64,000 nucleotides of DNA from Betaproteobacteria bacterium Ga0077532 (GTDB lineage Bacteria; Pseudomonadota; Gammaproteobacteria; Burkholderiales; Ga0077523): assembly GCA_001464895.1 (NCBI GenBank), contig LNEE01000051.1:124001-188000 (forward strand), given 5' to 3'. This document shows, piece after piece, positions 8,576-18,695 of this stretch. The notes under the pieces were generated by a model that saw nothing but the letters and a program-made list of their open reading frames with translations, ran no database searches and had not been told where the DNA came from. The position numbers and the translations under genes were made by a program. Each line of letters begins with the position of its first letter. Position 1 is the first letter of the stretch.

Positions 8576-9355
8576 ATGCCCGACACCCCGATCCCCATGG
8601 GCGCCACCGCCGCCCATCGCTGGCTGGTGAACAGCGACACCGCCGACCTCTCGCGCGCCGCACCGCACGTCGTGCGTGCCGTCACCATCGCCGCCGAACC
8701 GCAACGTGTGGTCTTCGACGCGCGGAAATCCGCGCTCGTGATCGTCGACATGCAGAACGACTTCTGCGCAGCGGGCGGTTATCTCGACTACCGCGGCGTC
8801 GACTACACGCCTGACCGTGCCCCCATCGCACCGCTGGCGAAACTGGTGCCACGCATGCGCGCGGAAGGCATCCCGGTGGTGTGGCTCAACTGGGGCGTGC
8901 GCGCGGACCTCCTCGACATCTACCCGTCCCTCCTCCACGCCCATACGCACGACGGCACCGGTGCCGGTCTCGGGGAGACCATCCCCGGCGGCGCGCCGAT
9001 CCTGCGACAAGGGAGCTGGGGCGCTGCGGTCGTCGACGGTCTCGATCCATTGACTTCGGACATCCACGTAACGAAGTGCCGCTTCAGCGGCTTCTGGAAC
9101 ACACCCCTCGACAGCATTCTCCGCAACCTCGGTGTGAACACGCTGTTCTTCGCCGGCGTCAACGCCGACCAGTGCGTGCTGACGACGCTGCAGGACGCTT
9201 CGTATCTCGGCTACGACGTGCTGATGCTCGACGACTGCGTCGCCACGACATCGCCCGCTTACTGCATGGAGGCGACGCGCTACAACGTTAAGCTGCTCTT
9301 CGGTTTCATGACCGATTCGACCGCCCTCGCGGCCGGCCTGGATGCAGCGCCATGA
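8576..9355 (+). CDS. Isochorismatase-fold cysteine amidohydrolase (RutB/carbamoylsarcosinase-like)
   Basis: 259 residues. The catalytic triad of this fold is visible: Asp in LVIVDMQNDFC, Lys in VTKCRFSGFWNT and Cys in NADQCVLTTLQDASYLGYD. Family members hydrolyse ureido/carbamoyl or nicotinamide-type amides; RutB acts on ureidoacrylate in pyrimidine breakdown. The ATG at 8576 follows CTCCAGGAGCCTC, a good ribosome site. The stop overlaps the RidA gene by ATGA. Following a BMP importer and coupled to RidA, it looks like the first catabolic step for the imported compound. The exact substrate is not determined. Confidence 0.85.
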   Translation: MPDTPIPMGATAAHRWLVNSDTADLSRAAPHVVRAVTIAAEPQRVVFDARKSALVIVDMQNDFCAAGGYLDYRGVDYTPDRAPIAPLAKLVPRMRAEGIPVVWLNWGVRADLLDIYPSLLHAHTHDGTGAGLGETIPGGAPILRQGSWGAAVVDGLDPLTSDIHVTKCRFSGFWNTPLDSILRNLGVNTLFFAGVNADQCVLTTLQDASYLGYDVLMLDDCVATTSPAYCMEATRYNVKLLFGFMTDSTALAAGLDAAP

Positions 9356-9825
9356 GCGCGTTCGAGACGCGCCTCGCTGCGATGGGCCTCGCGCTGCCGG
9401 ATCCGCCGACGCCCATCGCGAACTTCCTGCCCTGGCGCCGCAGCGGCCAACTCGTCTTTCTCGCGGGGCAGGTGAACGAGTGGAATGGGACAGTGCCGTT
9501 CGTGGGCAAGGTGGGCCGCGAGCTGGATCTCGACGCCGGTCTCGCCGCAGCGCGACTCTGCGCGCTCAATCTGCTCGCCTGCCTGAAGCTCGCTTGCGAC
9601 GGCGATCTCGATCGCGTCGCGCAGTGCATCCAGGTGCGGGGCTTCGTCAACTGCGATCCGGAGTTCGAGTTCGTGCCGGCGGTGGTGAACGGCGCGTCGG
9701 ACCTGTTCGTGGCACTCCTCGGCGACGCCGGTCGTCACGCCCGCACGGCGGTCGGCGTCGCGTCGCTGCCCCGGCGGGCCGCGGTCGAGGTCGATGCCGC
9801 GTTCGAGATCGCGACGGCCTGCTGA
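9352..9825 (+). CDS. RidA (YjgF/YER057c/UK114) family protein
   Basis: 157 residues with RidA-type features: the LVFLAGQVNEWNGTVPFVGKVG core and the DLDRVAQCIQVRGFVNCDPEF segment, ending in TAVGVASLPRRAAVEVDAAF. The Arg that binds the substrate carboxylate in active RidA enamine deaminases appears replaced around CDPEFEFVPAVVNGAS, so it may belong to a diverged subgroup of the YjgF family. It is translationally coupled (ATGA) to the amidohydrolase, as RutB and RutC are in pyrimidine degradation. It probably helps process or detoxify the product of that enzyme. Confidence 0.85.
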   Translation: MSAFETRLAAMGLALPDPPTPIANFLPWRRSGQLVFLAGQVNEWNGTVPFVGKVGRELDLDAGLAAARLCALNLLACLKLACDGDLDRVAQCIQVRGFVNCDPEFEFVPAVVNGASDLFVALLGDAGRHARTAVGVASLPRRAAVEVDAAFEIATAC

Positions 9826-9839
9826 GAATCGATCGTGGA

Positions 9840-9883
9840 AAGACATCGGGGCCATGCGCGCAAACGCATGGCCCCGATGTCTT
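9840..9883. terminator. Strong bidirectional hairpin between ridA-like gene and pufC
   Basis: AAGACATCGGGGCCATGCG (9840-9858) pairs perfectly with 9865-9883 around a six-base loop, giving a 19-bp GC-rich stem. It lies 14 bp after the RidA-type stop and 40 bp after the end of the convergent pufC gene, so it can terminate both transcripts. The stem itself ends in CTT rather than a long U-tract. Confidence 0.75.
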
Positions 9884-9923
9884 CCGATCCCCCGGCGTCG
9901 AACCGCGCGCCGGGGAACAGCGG

Positions 9924-10952
9924 TTACTTCTTCTCTGCAACCTTGGCCGGTGCCGCCCCGTGCAACGCCGGATAGTCTTTCGCCATCGCCGCACCGTAAA
10001 GCGGCTTGTAGGCACCCTGGTGACACGTGCTGCAGTTCGCCTTCGGCGCATCGCCCGTCGTGCCGAGGCGCTCCTTCGGATACGTGGGTCCCAGCGGTTC
10101 CAGATACGCGTTGTTGAGGTCACGCACCATCCGGATCCCGTGCCAGGCGGTGGCCCTTTGCGGGGGGCTCTGGTTCCAGTCCGAGAACGCGCGGCTGTTG
10201 TGGCAGTACGTGCAGTTCACGCCCAGCGAATCCGAGAAGTGCATCATCAGCCCGTAGGTCCACTCCGTCTGCTTGGTCGACTGACGGTTGCCCTCGGGAA
10301 GGGCGGTGGTACCGGCGACGCGGATGCTGTTCTCCTCCTGCAGGAACGGCGTGAACGGATCGAACGGCAGCGACGACAACGCCACGGAAGTCGCAGGGGC
10401 GTTCTGACCGGCACGCGTACCCGCCGGTCCCGCCGCCGTCTTCGGACCAGGATCCTTGAACCAGATCTTGGCTGGCACCGGCTGACCGCGGTGACACGTG
10501 TAGCAGGTCACACCGGTCTCCGCGACGTGATCCTTCCAGTCCGTGTTCAGGTGCTTGGTCATCTGCAGCATGCGCCGCGCGACGACCTTGGCGTACTTGT
10601 CGTCGCTCGCGAAGTCGGCACCCGCGTGACAGTAGGCGCAGCCCTCCTTCGGCGACACCCAGGCCGTCATGGCCACCATCGTCCGCGTGAACTCCGCCAC
10701 GGAGAGATCGCCCAGCACCTGCACGTTCTTGAAGACCGCGGAACCCGGGGGGCCGCCCGGCTCCGCAGGCGGGATCGCCTCCGGTGCCTGGTGCATTGCG
10801 AGCTGCGCATCGACCGTGCGCGGGTTGTAGACCTGCGCCATGCCCGTGCCGCGGAAACCGCGCTGAACCATGTCGACCGGCGGACGCTCGCAGCCGGCGA
10901 GCAACGTGGTCAGCGCGACGGCAGCGATTGCGAGGGATCGGAAGGCTTTCAT
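9924..10952 (-). CDS. pufC: Reaction-centre tetraheme cytochrome c subunit
   Basis: 342 residues. A lipoprotein signal (LTTLLAGC) leads into four CXXCH heme sites: CAYCH, CYTCH, CTYCH and CSTCH, each preceded by a Met-containing helix typical of PufC. It sits on the periplasmic face of the RC and re-reduces the special pair. It is the last gene of pufBALMC: its start overlaps the pufM stop by four bases (10949-10952). The C-terminus is Ala/Lys rich. An in-frame ATG further upstream lies inside pufM and is rejected, because [20 protein letters not shown] is the real signal peptide. Confidence 0.97.
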   Translation of the reverse strand: MKAFRSLAIAAVALTTLLAGCERPPVDMVQRGFRGTGMAQVYNPRTVDAQLAMHQAPEAIPPAEPGGPPGSAVFKNVQVLGDLSVAEFTRTMVAMTAWVSPKEGCAYCHAGADFASDDKYAKVVARRMLQMTKHLNTDWKDHVAETGVTCYTCHRGQPVPAKIWFKDPGPKTAAGPAGTRAGQNAPATSVALSSLPFDPFTPFLQEENSIRVAGTTALPEGNRQSTKQTEWTYGLMMHFSDSLGVNCTYCHNSRAFSDWNQSPPQRATAWHGIRMVRDLNNAYLEPLGPTYPKERLGTTGDAPKANCSTCHQGAYKPLYGAAMAKDYPALHGAAPAKVAEKK

Positions 10953-11929
10953 TGCGTCACCCCCATCGTCAGCTGCGCAGGATCCGGCACGGCAGGGAAG
11001 ACCTGCGGCAGCGGCGGCGCAACGCCGTGCTTCACGGCCCACAGGAACCAGTTGTCGACGGCCGTACCGGTCAGGAGGATGCCGATGCCACCGGTGAGGG
11101 GGCAGAGCACCGCGAACCACCAGGCCCAGCGGTGGATCGATTCCATCGTGGCATTGAAGCCCATTGTCCAGCGCCAGAAGAGCGCAGCGCGTTCGGAAGC
11201 CGTGCCGCGATCGGTGATCTGCTCGATCTCCCGCTCGCCACCGAGTCGGGTCACCGCCAGGATGGTGGCACCGTGCATCGCGAAGAGCAGCGTCGAGCCG
11301 TACAGGAACGCGATCGACAGCATGTGGAACGGGTTGTAGAACAGGTTCCCGTATCGCAGTGAGAACGCGGCCGTCCAGTCGAGGTGGGGGAAGATCCCGA
11401 AGGGCACCGCCTCACCCCAGCTGCCCATCATCACCGGGCGGATGAAACCGAGCACCAGGTACAGCCAGATCGCCGCGGCGAAGGCCCACGCGACGTGCGT
11501 GCCCATGCCGAGCACGCGGGCGCGGCGATACATGCGCAGCCACCACAGCAGGATCGAGCAGGTGAGGAAGAAGCCGGCCATCAGCCACCAGCCGCCCTCG
11601 TTCAGCGGCGGAAGCCGGAGTCCGTATGCGGGGGGTGGCGGCTCGAGGGCGAGCCACGGGAGCTGGCGGACGAACTGGACTGGATCCCAGTTGACCGACG
11701 CCCACATGTTGAGGCCGATGATCTCGATGGCGATGAAGCCGCACAGCAGGGACGCGAGTCCCAGCCAACCGAGGTAGAACGGCCCCACCTGCGCATCGCC
11801 GAAACGGCCGAACAGGTGGACGAAGAACGGATCGCCCTGGCGCACCCAGGTGCTGCGGCCCAGGGGCACGCCCGGGTGGGCGGGTGCCCTGACCTGCACC
11901 CGCGTGAAGATATTCTGGTATTCAGGCAT
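10949..11929 (-). CDS. pufM: Photosynthetic reaction centre M subunit
   Basis: 326 residues with five transmembrane helices. Pigment and metal ligands are recognisable: [20 protein letters not shown] and the ESIHRWAWW segment that helps ligate the non-heme iron. It pairs with PufL to bind the BChl special pair, accessory BChl, BPhe and quinones. The ATG at 11929 is preceded by GGAGAC; only 15 bp separate it from the pufL stop. The C-terminal extension after helix E ([17 protein letters not shown]) is typical of species whose RC carries PufC. Confidence 0.97.
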   Translation of the reverse strand: MPEYQNIFTRVQVRAPAHPGVPLGRSTWVRQGDPFFVHLFGRFGDAQVGPFYLGWLGLASLLCGFIAIEIIGLNMWASVNWDPVQFVRQLPWLALEPPPPAYGLRLPPLNEGGWWLMAGFFLTCSILLWWLRMYRRARVLGMGTHVAWAFAAAIWLYLVLGFIRPVMMGSWGEAVPFGIFPHLDWTAAFSLRYGNLFYNPFHMLSIAFLYGSTLLFAMHGATILAVTRLGGEREIEQITDRGTASERAALFWRWTMGFNATMESIHRWAWWFAVLCPLTGGIGILLTGTAVDNWFLWAVKHGVAPPLPQVFPAVPDPAQLTMGVTQ

Positions 11930-11944
11930 GGTCGGGTCTCCGCA

Positions 11945-12769
11945 CTAGCGCCAGATCGGCAGGTTGAGCCACCAGCCCCACCACTCGGGCCAGCCGCGGG
12001 TCCAGAACGGGCCGCTGATCACGATGCACACCGCACTCCAGAAGCCGGCGGACAGCGCGAGGAAGAGTCCCAGCCGGTGTACGCCGAGCGTGCCGATCGA
12101 GTATCCGATGGTGTCCCGGAAGAACGTGTTCTCGTGCTCCGGCGTCTTCACGACCTCGCCCTTGGGCGGGTTCGTCGACGACAGGATGAGCGCGCCGTGC
12201 AGGGCCAGTGCGAGCGTGGTGGTGAAGAAGAACGTCACCGCCAGCATGTGCGCCGGGTTGTAGTGGAAGTGCAGGTACTGGTAGCCCGTGTTCGACACCC
12301 AGTCGAGGTGACTCAGGATGCCGTACGGGAATCCGTGGCCCCAGGCACCGAGCAGCAGCGGCCGGACGACCACCAGGGTGATGTACGCGAAGATCGCCAC
12401 CGAGAAGGCGAACGGCACGTGCAGGCCGATGCCGAGCTTCCGGCAGATCTCCACCTCGCGCAGTGCCCACGAACAGAAGGCACCGATCGCGCAGAACGTG
12501 ATGATCTGCCAGAGCCCTCCGTCCTGGAGTGGTGCGAGCGCCAGGCCATACGAAAGGTCCGGCGGCGCGATGCTGATCTGCCAAGGGTTCCACGTCGGCC
12601 CGGTGGCCGCCCCGTAGAAGATCAGCGCAGTGCCGATGAACGAGAAGAAGAATGTCGTGATTCCGAAGAAGCCCACATAGAAGGGCCCCACCCAGAAGTC
12701 GAACAGGTCCCCGCCGAGGAGAGTGCCTCCGCGGACGCGGTACTTTTTTTCAAAACTGAGCATGGCCAT
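11945..12769 (-). CDS. pufL: Photosynthetic reaction centre L subunit
   Basis: 274 residues, the normal PufL length. It starts [15 protein letters not shown], a highly conserved PufL N-terminus, and contains the conserved [20 protein letters not shown] and [11 protein letters not shown] segments with the His ligands to BChl and iron. It is in the inner membrane as part of the RC heterodimer. A GGAGGT ribosome site lies about 8 bp upstream of the first ATG; a second in-frame ATG follows two codons later. It is separated from pufA by a 115-bp spacer with hairpins. Confidence 0.97.
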   Translation of the reverse strand: MAMLSFEKKYRVRGGTLLGGDLFDFWVGPFYVGFFGITTFFFSFIGTALIFYGAATGPTWNPWQISIAPPDLSYGLALAPLQDGGLWQIITFCAIGAFCSWALREVEICRKLGIGLHVPFAFSVAIFAYITLVVVRPLLLGAWGHGFPYGILSHLDWVSNTGYQYLHFHYNPAHMLAVTFFFTTTLALALHGALILSSTNPPKGEVVKTPEHENTFFRDTIGYSIGTLGVHRLGLFLALSAGFWSAVCIVISGPFWTRGWPEWWGWWLNLPIWR

Positions 12770-12836
12770 TGCTGGACCTCCAGTTGGCCGCCGTGGTCGC
12801 GGCCCCGTGTCTTACCGGCTTTCCCGATCGCGGGGC

Positions 12837-12859
12837 AGGCCGGGAACGAACCCGGACCT
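12837..12859 (-). promoter_or_regulatory. Intercistronic mRNA hairpin between pufA and pufL
   Basis: In the 115-bp pufA-pufL spacer the transcript can form AGG-U-CCGGG paired with CCCGG-CCU around the loop UUCGUU. In Rhodobacter, hairpins at this point block 3' exonucleases and make pufBA mRNA outlive pufLM, setting the LH1:RC ratio. The fold is seen in the sequence; the role is by analogy. Confidence 0.5.
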
Positions 12860-12884
12860 CCCCCGCCGCCATCGGCAAGCGACG

Positions 12885-13112
12885 CTACTTCGCCGGACCG
12901 TGCGCGTCCGCCTGGACCGCTGCCACCACCGGTGGCATCGGCGACATCTGCGCGGTCTTCGCAGCACCGTGGCCGGCGCGCGGACCTTCGATCCAGTTGA
13001 AGCGATCCGTGCTGAGGAGCACGAAATGGATCAACAGAGCCAACGCAAAGAGAAACGTGAACAGCGCAATGAGAGTTCTGCGCGGATCGAACAACAACCA
13101 GATTCGCCACAT
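12885..13112 (-). CDS. pufA: Light-harvesting LH1 alpha chain
   Basis: 75 residues with one transmembrane helix (about 13-33) and the BChl-ligating His in [14 protein letters not shown]. It starts [12 protein letters not shown], the canonical LH1 alpha N-terminus. It assembles with PufB into the B870 ring round the RC. The C-terminal tail beyond residue 45 is long, Ala/Pro rich and periplasmic. The AGGAGG ribosome site is strong and overlaps the pufB stop, so translation of the pair is tightly linked. Too short and specific to be anything else. Confidence 0.96.
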   Translation of the reverse strand: MWRIWLLFDPRRTLIALFTFLFALALLIHFVLLSTDRFNWIEGPRAGHGAAKTAQMSPMPPVVAAVQADAHGPAK

Positions 13113-13124
13113 GCTTCTTTCCTC

Positions 13125-13355
13125 CTAGGCCATGAATACGTAAGGCATGAACGAGTTCACTGCCGCTTTCACCCCATCGATCATCGAGGTGTAGCCGCCC
13201 GAGCCCGGAAGCCAGGGACGCCACTGCCACGCCAGGATGTGGGCAACGATTGCGATTACCAGAAAGATGATGAAGCTTGAAACGAAGATCCCGTGGAACT
13301 CGCGCGCCTCGTTCTCCGTCAGCCCCGACAAGGAGCCCTTCTTCTCCTCAGCCAT
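13125..13355 (-). CDS. pufB: Light-harvesting LH1 beta chain
   Basis: 76 residues. The N-terminal amphipathic part ([20 protein letters not shown]) and single membrane helix with the BChl-binding His ([18 protein letters not shown]) are typical LH1 beta. The start at 13355 ([11 protein letters not shown]) follows a perfect GGAGGT site; the longer frame start is rejected. The C-terminus continues some 25 residues past the conserved WRPWLP end ([20 protein letters not shown]), which is longer than most beta chains. It is the first gene of pufBALMC. No pufQ reading frame is present in the gap to bchZ. Confidence 0.95.
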   Translation of the reverse strand: MAEEKKGSLSGLTENEAREFHGIFVSSFIIFLVIAIVAHILAWQWRPWLPGSGGYTSMIDGVKAAVNSFMPYVFMA

Positions 13356-13490
13356 TGGTGCTACCTCCAAATAGGCCTGCCGGCCGTTACCGCGCACCTC
13401 CCGCGCGGCAAGGGATCGCCCGAGCCGTGAAGCTCTGACGGACCACCACCCGGTGCCCCGGGCGGATCTCTCGCTCCTGTGCCCGCCCTC
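13356..13490 (-). other. bchZ-pufB intergenic region
   Basis: 135 bp holding only the pufB ribosome site. No pufQ-like frame, no TGT-N12-ACA box and no convincing sigma70 promoter are visible. The puf mRNA may therefore start inside bchZ or read through from bchC, as in superoperons of other purple bacteria. Confidence 0.4.
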
Positions 13491-14939
13491 TCAGGCAGGC
13501 GCGCCCGCGCGTGCTTTCGCGACGCGGGCTTCAGTCACCCTGCTTTCCCCGGCCTCACGCGCAGCGCGTTCCGCGCGGTCGCGCAGCCCTTTCGCAGCGG
13601 AGATGCGGACGAGGAATGGTTCGTTCTCGACCATGCGTTCGAGGAGGCGGTGCGCCTCGTCGTCCCATGGCATCTGTGTGGCGGCCGCGTTGTTGCGAAC
13701 CGGCGTCGCCTCGACGCGATCCATGTCGGGCCCCAGCGGCAGGATGTGGAACAGCGCATCGAAGAGCGCGTTGCAGATCTCCTGCACGAGGTACGTGCAG
13801 CCCGAGTAGCCCATGAATGGCGTCCCCGTGTGCCGGCGGATGATTGCGCCGGGGAACGAGGCGGGAATGAACATCGCGCGTCCGCCGGCCTCGGCCAGGT
13901 ACATGCGTTCGTTGTAGCTGCCGAAGAGGATGAGCGGCGTCTTCGATTTCACGGCTGCACGCACGGCGGCGTTGTCGGTCTTCGCGCCGGCGCGTCGGGC
14001 GAACGAGAAGGTGCAGGGCAGCCCGAGTTCGTCTTCGAGGAAGTGGCGCACGCCACGCTCGTAGGTCTCGGTGGCGACGATCGCGAAGCTCGCGGTGCCG
14101 AAGAAGTCCTGCGTCACGGAACGCCAGAGATCCCACATGGGCTTCAGCGTCGTGTGCTTCTCGCGCTCGATGAAGGGCTCGGGGTCGAGGCCCAGCAACT
14201 CGCCCAGCTTGCGCAGGAAGAGCGTCGTGCTCGCAAGCCCGATCGGCGCCTGCAGGTACGGCCGCTCGAGGGTCTCGCAGAGCAGACGGCCGTACTCGCG
14301 GTACATGCAGACGTTGACGTCGGCGTCGGCGAGCTTCGGCACGTCGGCCAGATGGCTGCCGAGCGGGAAGACCATGTTGATCTCCGCGCCGATGCCTTCC
14401 ACGAGCCGGCGGATCTCCGCGAGATCGGACGCCGTGTTGAAGCAACCGTAGATCGGGCCGACGAGATTCACGCGGGGCTTCACGCCGTCCTTCCGCGCGG
14501 GGCGCGGCGCGATCTTCTTCGTGCCGTACTCGGTCCAGAGCCAGTTCATCGCGCGGTTGGCGCTCTGCCACTGGTCCTCGTCGATCGTGCGCGGCAGGAA
14601 CCGCATGATCCCCGTGCCTTCCGGGGTGACGCCGCCGCCGATCATCTCGGCGATCGAGCCGGTCACCACCACCGACGGCATCGTCGGATCGAGTGTCGCG
14701 TGGGCGCGCTTCATCGCCTGTTCGGTGCCGGTCTGTCCGAGTTCCTCTTCGGCGAGACCGGTGACGACGATGGGCAGCTCGTGGGGCGGCAGGCCGTCGG
14801 TGTAGTGCAGCACCGAGGTCACCGGGAGGTTCTCGCAACCCACCGGACCATCGATGATCACCTGCAGACCCTTCACGGCGGTGAAGACGTAGACGGCGCC
14901 CCAGTAGCCGCCTGCACGATCGTGATCGAGGACGAGCAT
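13491..14939 (-). CDS. bchZ: Chlorophyllide a reductase subunit Z
   Basis: 482 residues with the nitrogenase MoFe-like fold (oxidoreductase/nitrogenase component 1 family). The N-terminus [20 protein letters not shown] and the CENLP segment match BchZ. With BchX (electron donor) and BchY it reduces the C7=C8 bond of chlorophyllide to make the bacteriochlorin ring. Its ATG overlaps the bchY stop by one base (TGATG), so it is translated with bchY. The last ~35 residues are charged and Ala-rich and probably variable. Confidence 0.97.
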   Translation of the reverse strand: MLVLDHDRAGGYWGAVYVFTAVKGLQVIIDGPVGCENLPVTSVLHYTDGLPPHELPIVVTGLAEEELGQTGTEQAMKRAHATLDPTMPSVVVTGSIAEMIGGGVTPEGTGIMRFLPRTIDEDQWQSANRAMNWLWTEYGTKKIAPRPARKDGVKPRVNLVGPIYGCFNTASDLAEIRRLVEGIGAEINMVFPLGSHLADVPKLADADVNVCMYREYGRLLCETLERPYLQAPIGLASTTLFLRKLGELLGLDPEPFIEREKHTTLKPMWDLWRSVTQDFFGTASFAIVATETYERGVRHFLEDELGLPCTFSFARRAGAKTDNAAVRAAVKSKTPLILFGSYNERMYLAEAGGRAMFIPASFPGAIIRRHTGTPFMGYSGCTYLVQEICNALFDALFHILPLGPDMDRVEATPVRNNAAATQMPWDDEAHRLLERMVENEPFLVRISAAKGLRDRAERAAREAGESRVTEARVAKARAGAPA

Positions 14940-16561
14940 CAGTGGGTCTCCTCGGCCTTGCGCGCCTTCGCCTGGCGGGCGAGTTGGCGCGCGTACTGTT
15001 CACGGAAGGCGGGACGATCCGCGGGCGTGTCTTCCCAGACGCCGCTCGTGTGGCCCTCGCCGACCCCGGCAAAGAACGCCTTCATGGTCTCGAACCGGGG
15101 CTTGCTGCCCATGGCGGCGTTGACCACCTGCGACAGCGAGCCCGCTCCGGCCGGCCCCATCAGCGGGCGCGCGGAGATGAGGTTCGTGAAGTAGAGCGCG
15201 GGGATGGCGAGTTCCTTGGCCTTCTGCACAACGGGCGTCGTGCCCACGGCGAGATCGGGCTGGAATTCCTCCATCGCTGCGAGGTCCTGTTCGAGGGACG
15301 CGCGGAATTGCACGCGCACACCCTTCGCTTCGAGCCATTCGCGATCGGCGTCGGACCAGCGTGTCCGCGGACAGGCCGTACCCACGTAGCGGAGGTCGGC
15401 ACCGCTTTCCACCAGAAGGCGCCCGACGAGCAGCTCGGAGCCTTCGTAGCCGGACAGAGTCACGCGGCCCTTGATCGGCGCGGCAGCGAGCGCGGCACGG
15501 ATCGCCGGAAGCACGGCCTGCTTGGCGGCTTCCACCTTCGCGCGGGGGATGCCACAGGATTCCCCGATCTTCTCGAGCCACGCGGCGGTGCCGTCGTAGC
15601 CCACAGGGGCGGAACCCACCACGGTGCGACCAGCCGCCTCGAACTCGCGCACGGAGGCCGTGTAGAAGGGATGGATCGCGCCGACGACGGCGCAGTCGAG
15701 CGCTGCATAGAGTTCGCGCCATTCACGCGTCGGCACGACGGGCCCTGCGGCGAGCCCCATCGGATCGAGCATCCGGCCGATACCGACCGGGTCTGCCGGG
15801 AACATCTCGCCCAGCAGCGTGACCGTGGGGCGATCGGAGACGCCATTGCGCGGCGCCGCCACCGGGCCCTGTTCGGCCTCGTTACGGGCGTAGGCGAGCA
15901 TCGCGCCGGCGAGGACGTCCTTCGCCTCGGCGTGGGTCGGCACGCCGAACCCCGGCACGTCGATACCGATGATCCGCACGCCGTCGATCTCCTTCGGCAG
16001 CAGACGCAGCGGAACGCCGGAGGCGGTCGGCACGCACAGGTTGATGATGACGACCGCGTCGTAGTCGGCGGGCTTGGCGGTCTCGAACACCGCTTCGCGG
16101 ATATCCTCGAACAGCTTGCCCGTCACCAGGGTCTCGGAGTTGAACGGCACGTAACCCACCGTGCGACGCGCGCCGTAGAAGTGCGAGGTGAAGGTGAGTC
16201 CGTAGACGCAGCAGGCGGAGCCCGAGAGGATCGTCGCGGTGCGACGCATGCGCAGGCCGACGCGCAGGGAACCGAAGGCGGGACACATGCTCTGCGGCTG
16301 GTCGTGCGGACCCGCCGGGTAGTCGGCCTTGTAGCGTTCCAGCGTGTCGCTCATGCCAGCCGCGGCCGCGGCCTGCTGCATCGTTTCCTTGCCGCCGTGA
16401 CAGCCCACACCGTCGCCGGTCGGCGCCGCAGCCGCCGCGGTCGCGTTCAAGATCGGGATCACCCGGGACGGTACGCTCGATGGCATGCGCCGCGGCGTGC
16501 CGAGCGTCGGCGCCCCGAGGTCCTGCGGGTCGACGTGCTTCGGATCGTTGAAGTTGGCCAT
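14939..16561 (-). CDS. bchY: Chlorophyllide a reductase subunit Y
   Basis: 540 residues. After a variable N-terminal ~70 residues (Pro/Ala rich) comes the conserved [20 protein letters not shown] with iron-sulfur ligand Cys, then [20 protein letters not shown], both diagnostic of BchY. It forms the catalytic heterotetramer with BchZ. It starts 10 bp after bchX and overlaps bchZ. The N-terminal region is longer than in many BchY proteins, so an internal start is possible, although the ATG at 16561 fits the operon spacing. Confidence 0.96.
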   Translation of the reverse strand: MANFNDPKHVDPQDLGAPTLGTPRRMPSSVPSRVIPILNATAAAAAPTGDGVGCHGGKETMQQAAAAAGMSDTLERYKADYPAGPHDQPQSMCPAFGSLRVGLRMRRTATILSGSACCVYGLTFTSHFYGARRTVGYVPFNSETLVTGKLFEDIREAVFETAKPADYDAVVIINLCVPTASGVPLRLLPKEIDGVRIIGIDVPGFGVPTHAEAKDVLAGAMLAYARNEAEQGPVAAPRNGVSDRPTVTLLGEMFPADPVGIGRMLDPMGLAAGPVVPTREWRELYAALDCAVVGAIHPFYTASVREFEAAGRTVVGSAPVGYDGTAAWLEKIGESCGIPRAKVEAAKQAVLPAIRAALAAAPIKGRVTLSGYEGSELLVGRLLVESGADLRYVGTACPRTRWSDADREWLEAKGVRVQFRASLEQDLAAMEEFQPDLAVGTTPVVQKAKELAIPALYFTNLISARPLMGPAGAGSLSQVVNAAMGSKPRFETMKAFFAGVGEGHTSGVWEDTPADRPAFREQYARQLARQAKARKAEETH

Positions 16562-16571
16562 GGTCGCGGAC

Positions 16572-17576
16572 CTAGATGGCGTCGTACACGACTTCGAGGG
16601 ACGGCTTCTCGATCAGGATGCCGCCCATCATGTCGGCCGCAGAGGCAGGCTGCAGAACGACACCGCGCCCGACCGCCTCACCCTTGAAGAGTCCCAGCAG
16701 ACCGTCCTGCGTGAGCGGTGACGGCCGCACCGGAGGCGCTTCGGCGACGTTGATCGCCAGTTCCTCGAAGACGGGCGCCCATTCGCCACCGGGAATCCCG
16801 ACGATCTCGTAGTTCGCGCTCTTGCGGCGGATGTCCTCGTGGGCGGGGATGGCCGCCAGCACCGGAATGCCGACCGCTTCCGCGAAGGCCTGCGCCTCGC
16901 CCGTGCCGTCGTCCTTGTTGATCACGAGCCCCGCGACGCCGACGTTGCCGCCGAGCTTGCGGAAGTACTCGACCGCGGAGCACACGTTGTTCGCCACGTA
17001 GAGCGACTGGAGATCGTTGGAGCCGACCACGATCACCTTCTGGCACATGTCGCGCGCGATGGGCAGACCGAAGCCGCCGCACACGACGTCGCCCAGGAAG
17101 TCGAGCAGGACGTAGTCGAAACCCCACTCGTGGAAGCCCAGCTTCTCGAGGAGTTCGAAGCCGTGGATGATCCCGCGCCCACCGCAGCCGCGGCCCACTT
17201 CCGGCCCGCCCAGCTCCATCGCGAAGACGCCGTCGCGCTTGAAGCAGACGTCCCCGATCTCGACCTGTTCGCCCGCCAGCTTCTTGCGCGACGAGGTCTC
17301 GATGATCGTGGGGCACGCGCGACCGCCGAACAGCAGGGATGTAGTGTCGCTCTTCGGATCGCAGCCGATCAGCAGGACCCGCTTGCCCTGCTGCGCCATC
17401 ATGTAGGAGAGGTTCGAGAGCGTGAAGCTCTTGCCGATGCCGCCTTTCCCGTAGATCGCGATGATCTGCGTCTCCTTCGGAGCGACCTCGGCGATGGCCT
17501 CGGCCGCTTCACCCATCATCTGCTGCTTCACGCCCTGCAGGAAGGCATCGGCAGGACCGGCTTGGGGAGTGGTCAT
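16572..17576 (-). CDS. bchX: Chlorophyllide a reductase iron protein subunit X
   Basis: 334 residues, NifH/BchL-type ATPase. It has the P-loop YGKGGIGKS and the two Cys that bridge a 4Fe-4S cluster between monomers (GRGCGGRG and [10 protein letters not shown]). It passes electrons from ferredoxin to BchYZ with ATP hydrolysis. The ATG at 17576 overlaps the bchC stop (ATGA); the longer frame extension runs into bchC and is rejected. Distinguished from BchL by the insertion and C-terminal extension ([18 protein letters not shown]) and by its bchC-Y-Z neighbours. Confidence 0.97.
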   Translation of the reverse strand: MTTPQAGPADAFLQGVKQQMMGEAAEAIAEVAPKETQIIAIYGKGGIGKSFTLSNLSYMMAQQGKRVLLIGCDPKSDTTSLLFGGRACPTIIETSSRKKLAGEQVEIGDVCFKRDGVFAMELGGPEVGRGCGGRGIIHGFELLEKLGFHEWGFDYVLLDFLGDVVCGGFGLPIARDMCQKVIVVGSNDLQSLYVANNVCSAVEYFRKLGGNVGVAGLVINKDDGTGEAQAFAEAVGIPVLAAIPAHEDIRRKSANYEIVGIPGGEWAPVFEELAINVAEAPPVRPSPLTQDGLLGLFKGEAVGRGVVLQPASAADMMGGILIEKPSLEVVYDAI

Positions 17577-18514
17577 GAGCAGTTTCTCCAGTCGAGAATC
17601 ATCTTGAGACAGCTGGGATCGGTGAATGCCGTGCGGTAGGCGGCCGAGGCCTCCTCCGCGGCGAGGCAATGCGTGATGAGGCCGTCGAGCGAGAGAGCGC
17701 CGGACTCGGCGAGGGCGCGCACGGCTGCGAGGTCGTCCGGGCGCCACTCCGCGGCGACGCGGATGCGTGCTTCGCGCATGAAGGCGGGGGCGAACATGAA
17801 CGACAGCGGCTCGGTGTAGAAACCGGCGAGCACCACTTCTCCGCCCGGCGCGAGCCGGCCGATGAGCGTGTCGAGGATTCCCGAATCGCCACTGACGTCG
17901 TAGATCGAGTGGTAGTCGCGGCGCGGATCGTTCGCCGGGTCGATCACCTGGTAGCCCGTCGCGCCTTCGACGCGCACGGGATTCGTTTCCCAGACGGTCG
18001 GCGCGGGGTCGCCCGCGAGCAGCGTGAGTCGTGCGAGCAGCCGGCCGAGCACACCATGGCCGATGATGAGATCGGGCGGACGCGCACCTTCTGCATTGAT
18101 CGCATGCTGCGCGGTCGCAGTGAGGGCGAGCAGTACCGCTTCCGCCCCGAGCGATTCGCCGACCGGTGTCACCCGCGCACCGGGCACGACGAGGCGGCGC
18201 GCCGCGCCACCGAACAGGCCGCGTACGTCACCGAAGCATTTCGCACCGGGCACGAACACGCGCTCACCGGCTTTTCGTCCCGCGAGCGGGCCCGCTTCGG
18301 CGATGCGCCCCACCGATTCGTAACCGGGCACCAGCGGATAGCCCATGCCCGGGAAGGGCGGCATGCGGCCAGACCAGAGAAGACGTTCGGTGCCGGTACT
18401 GATGCCACTCCACTCGATATCGACCACCACATCACCCTCGCCGGGGGGCGTGAGGTCGAGCTGGTCTAGCGCCAGATGCTCCGGTGACGCGAGCACGACG
18501 GCGACCGTCTTCAT
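17573..18514 (-). CDS. bchC: 3-hydroxyethyl bacteriochlorophyllide a dehydrogenase
   Basis: 313 residues, a medium-chain zinc-type alcohol dehydrogenase relative lacking the usual zinc-ligand set. Conserved pieces include [17 protein letters not shown] and the [15 protein letters not shown] nucleotide-binding turn. It oxidises the C3 hydroxyethyl group to acetyl in the BChl a branch. First gene of the bchCXYZ-pufBALMC run. Its promoter region contains two PpsR boxes that cover the predicted -35 and -10. The start lies about 114 nt after the predicted transcription start. Confidence 0.95.
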   Translation of the reverse strand: MKTVAVVLASPEHLALDQLDLTPPGEGDVVVDIEWSGISTGTERLLWSGRMPPFPGMGYPLVPGYESVGRIAEAGPLAGRKAGERVFVPGAKCFGDVRGLFGGAARRLVVPGARVTPVGESLGAEAVLLALTATAQHAINAEGARPPDLIIGHGVLGRLLARLTLLAGDPAPTVWETNPVRVEGATGYQVIDPANDPRRDYHSIYDVSGDSGILDTLIGRLAPGGEVVLAGFYTEPLSFMFAPAFMREARIRVAAEWRPDDLAAVRALAESGALSLDGLITHCLAAEEASAAYRTAFTDPSCLKMILDWRNCS

Positions 18515-18630
18515 CTTCCAACTCGCGCCGCGGAGGGCATCGCGGAGTACATCGTGGGGGGCGCTTCGAGGGGGGACATGGTCTGGCTCCGTTCGCTTTC
18601 CTGCTCGCCGACGGGACTGCCATCGACGAG

Positions 18631-18674
18631 TGTCAGTCTATGCTTACGCGAAAAAATGTCAACGTACATTTACA
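18631..18674 (-). promoter_or_regulatory. bchC promoter with two PpsR/CrtJ boxes
   Basis: TGTCAACGTACATTTACA (18657-18674) is a perfect TGT-N12-ACA box; TGTCAGTCTATGCTTACG (18631-18648) has one mismatch. They are 8 bp apart, the cooperative spacing known for CrtJ. On the minus strand, TTGACA (complement of 18657-18662) and TAGACT (complement of 18635-18640), 16 bp apart, form a sigma70-like promoter buried in the two boxes. Repression by PpsR under oxygen is the expected effect. The 181-bp bchC-crtF gap contains no gene. Confidence 0.8.
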
Positions 18675-18695
18675 CTTCTATCCGATCTGACACTT

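Noticed and set aside
9342..11339. A 665-codon plus-strand frame running from the RidA-type gene into pufM antisense
   Set aside because: It crosses the terminator hairpin and overlaps real genes on both strands.
11384..13000. A 538-codon plus-strand frame over pufM/pufL
   Set aside because: Antisense to two certain RC genes, rich in Arg/Glu/His, no family pattern.
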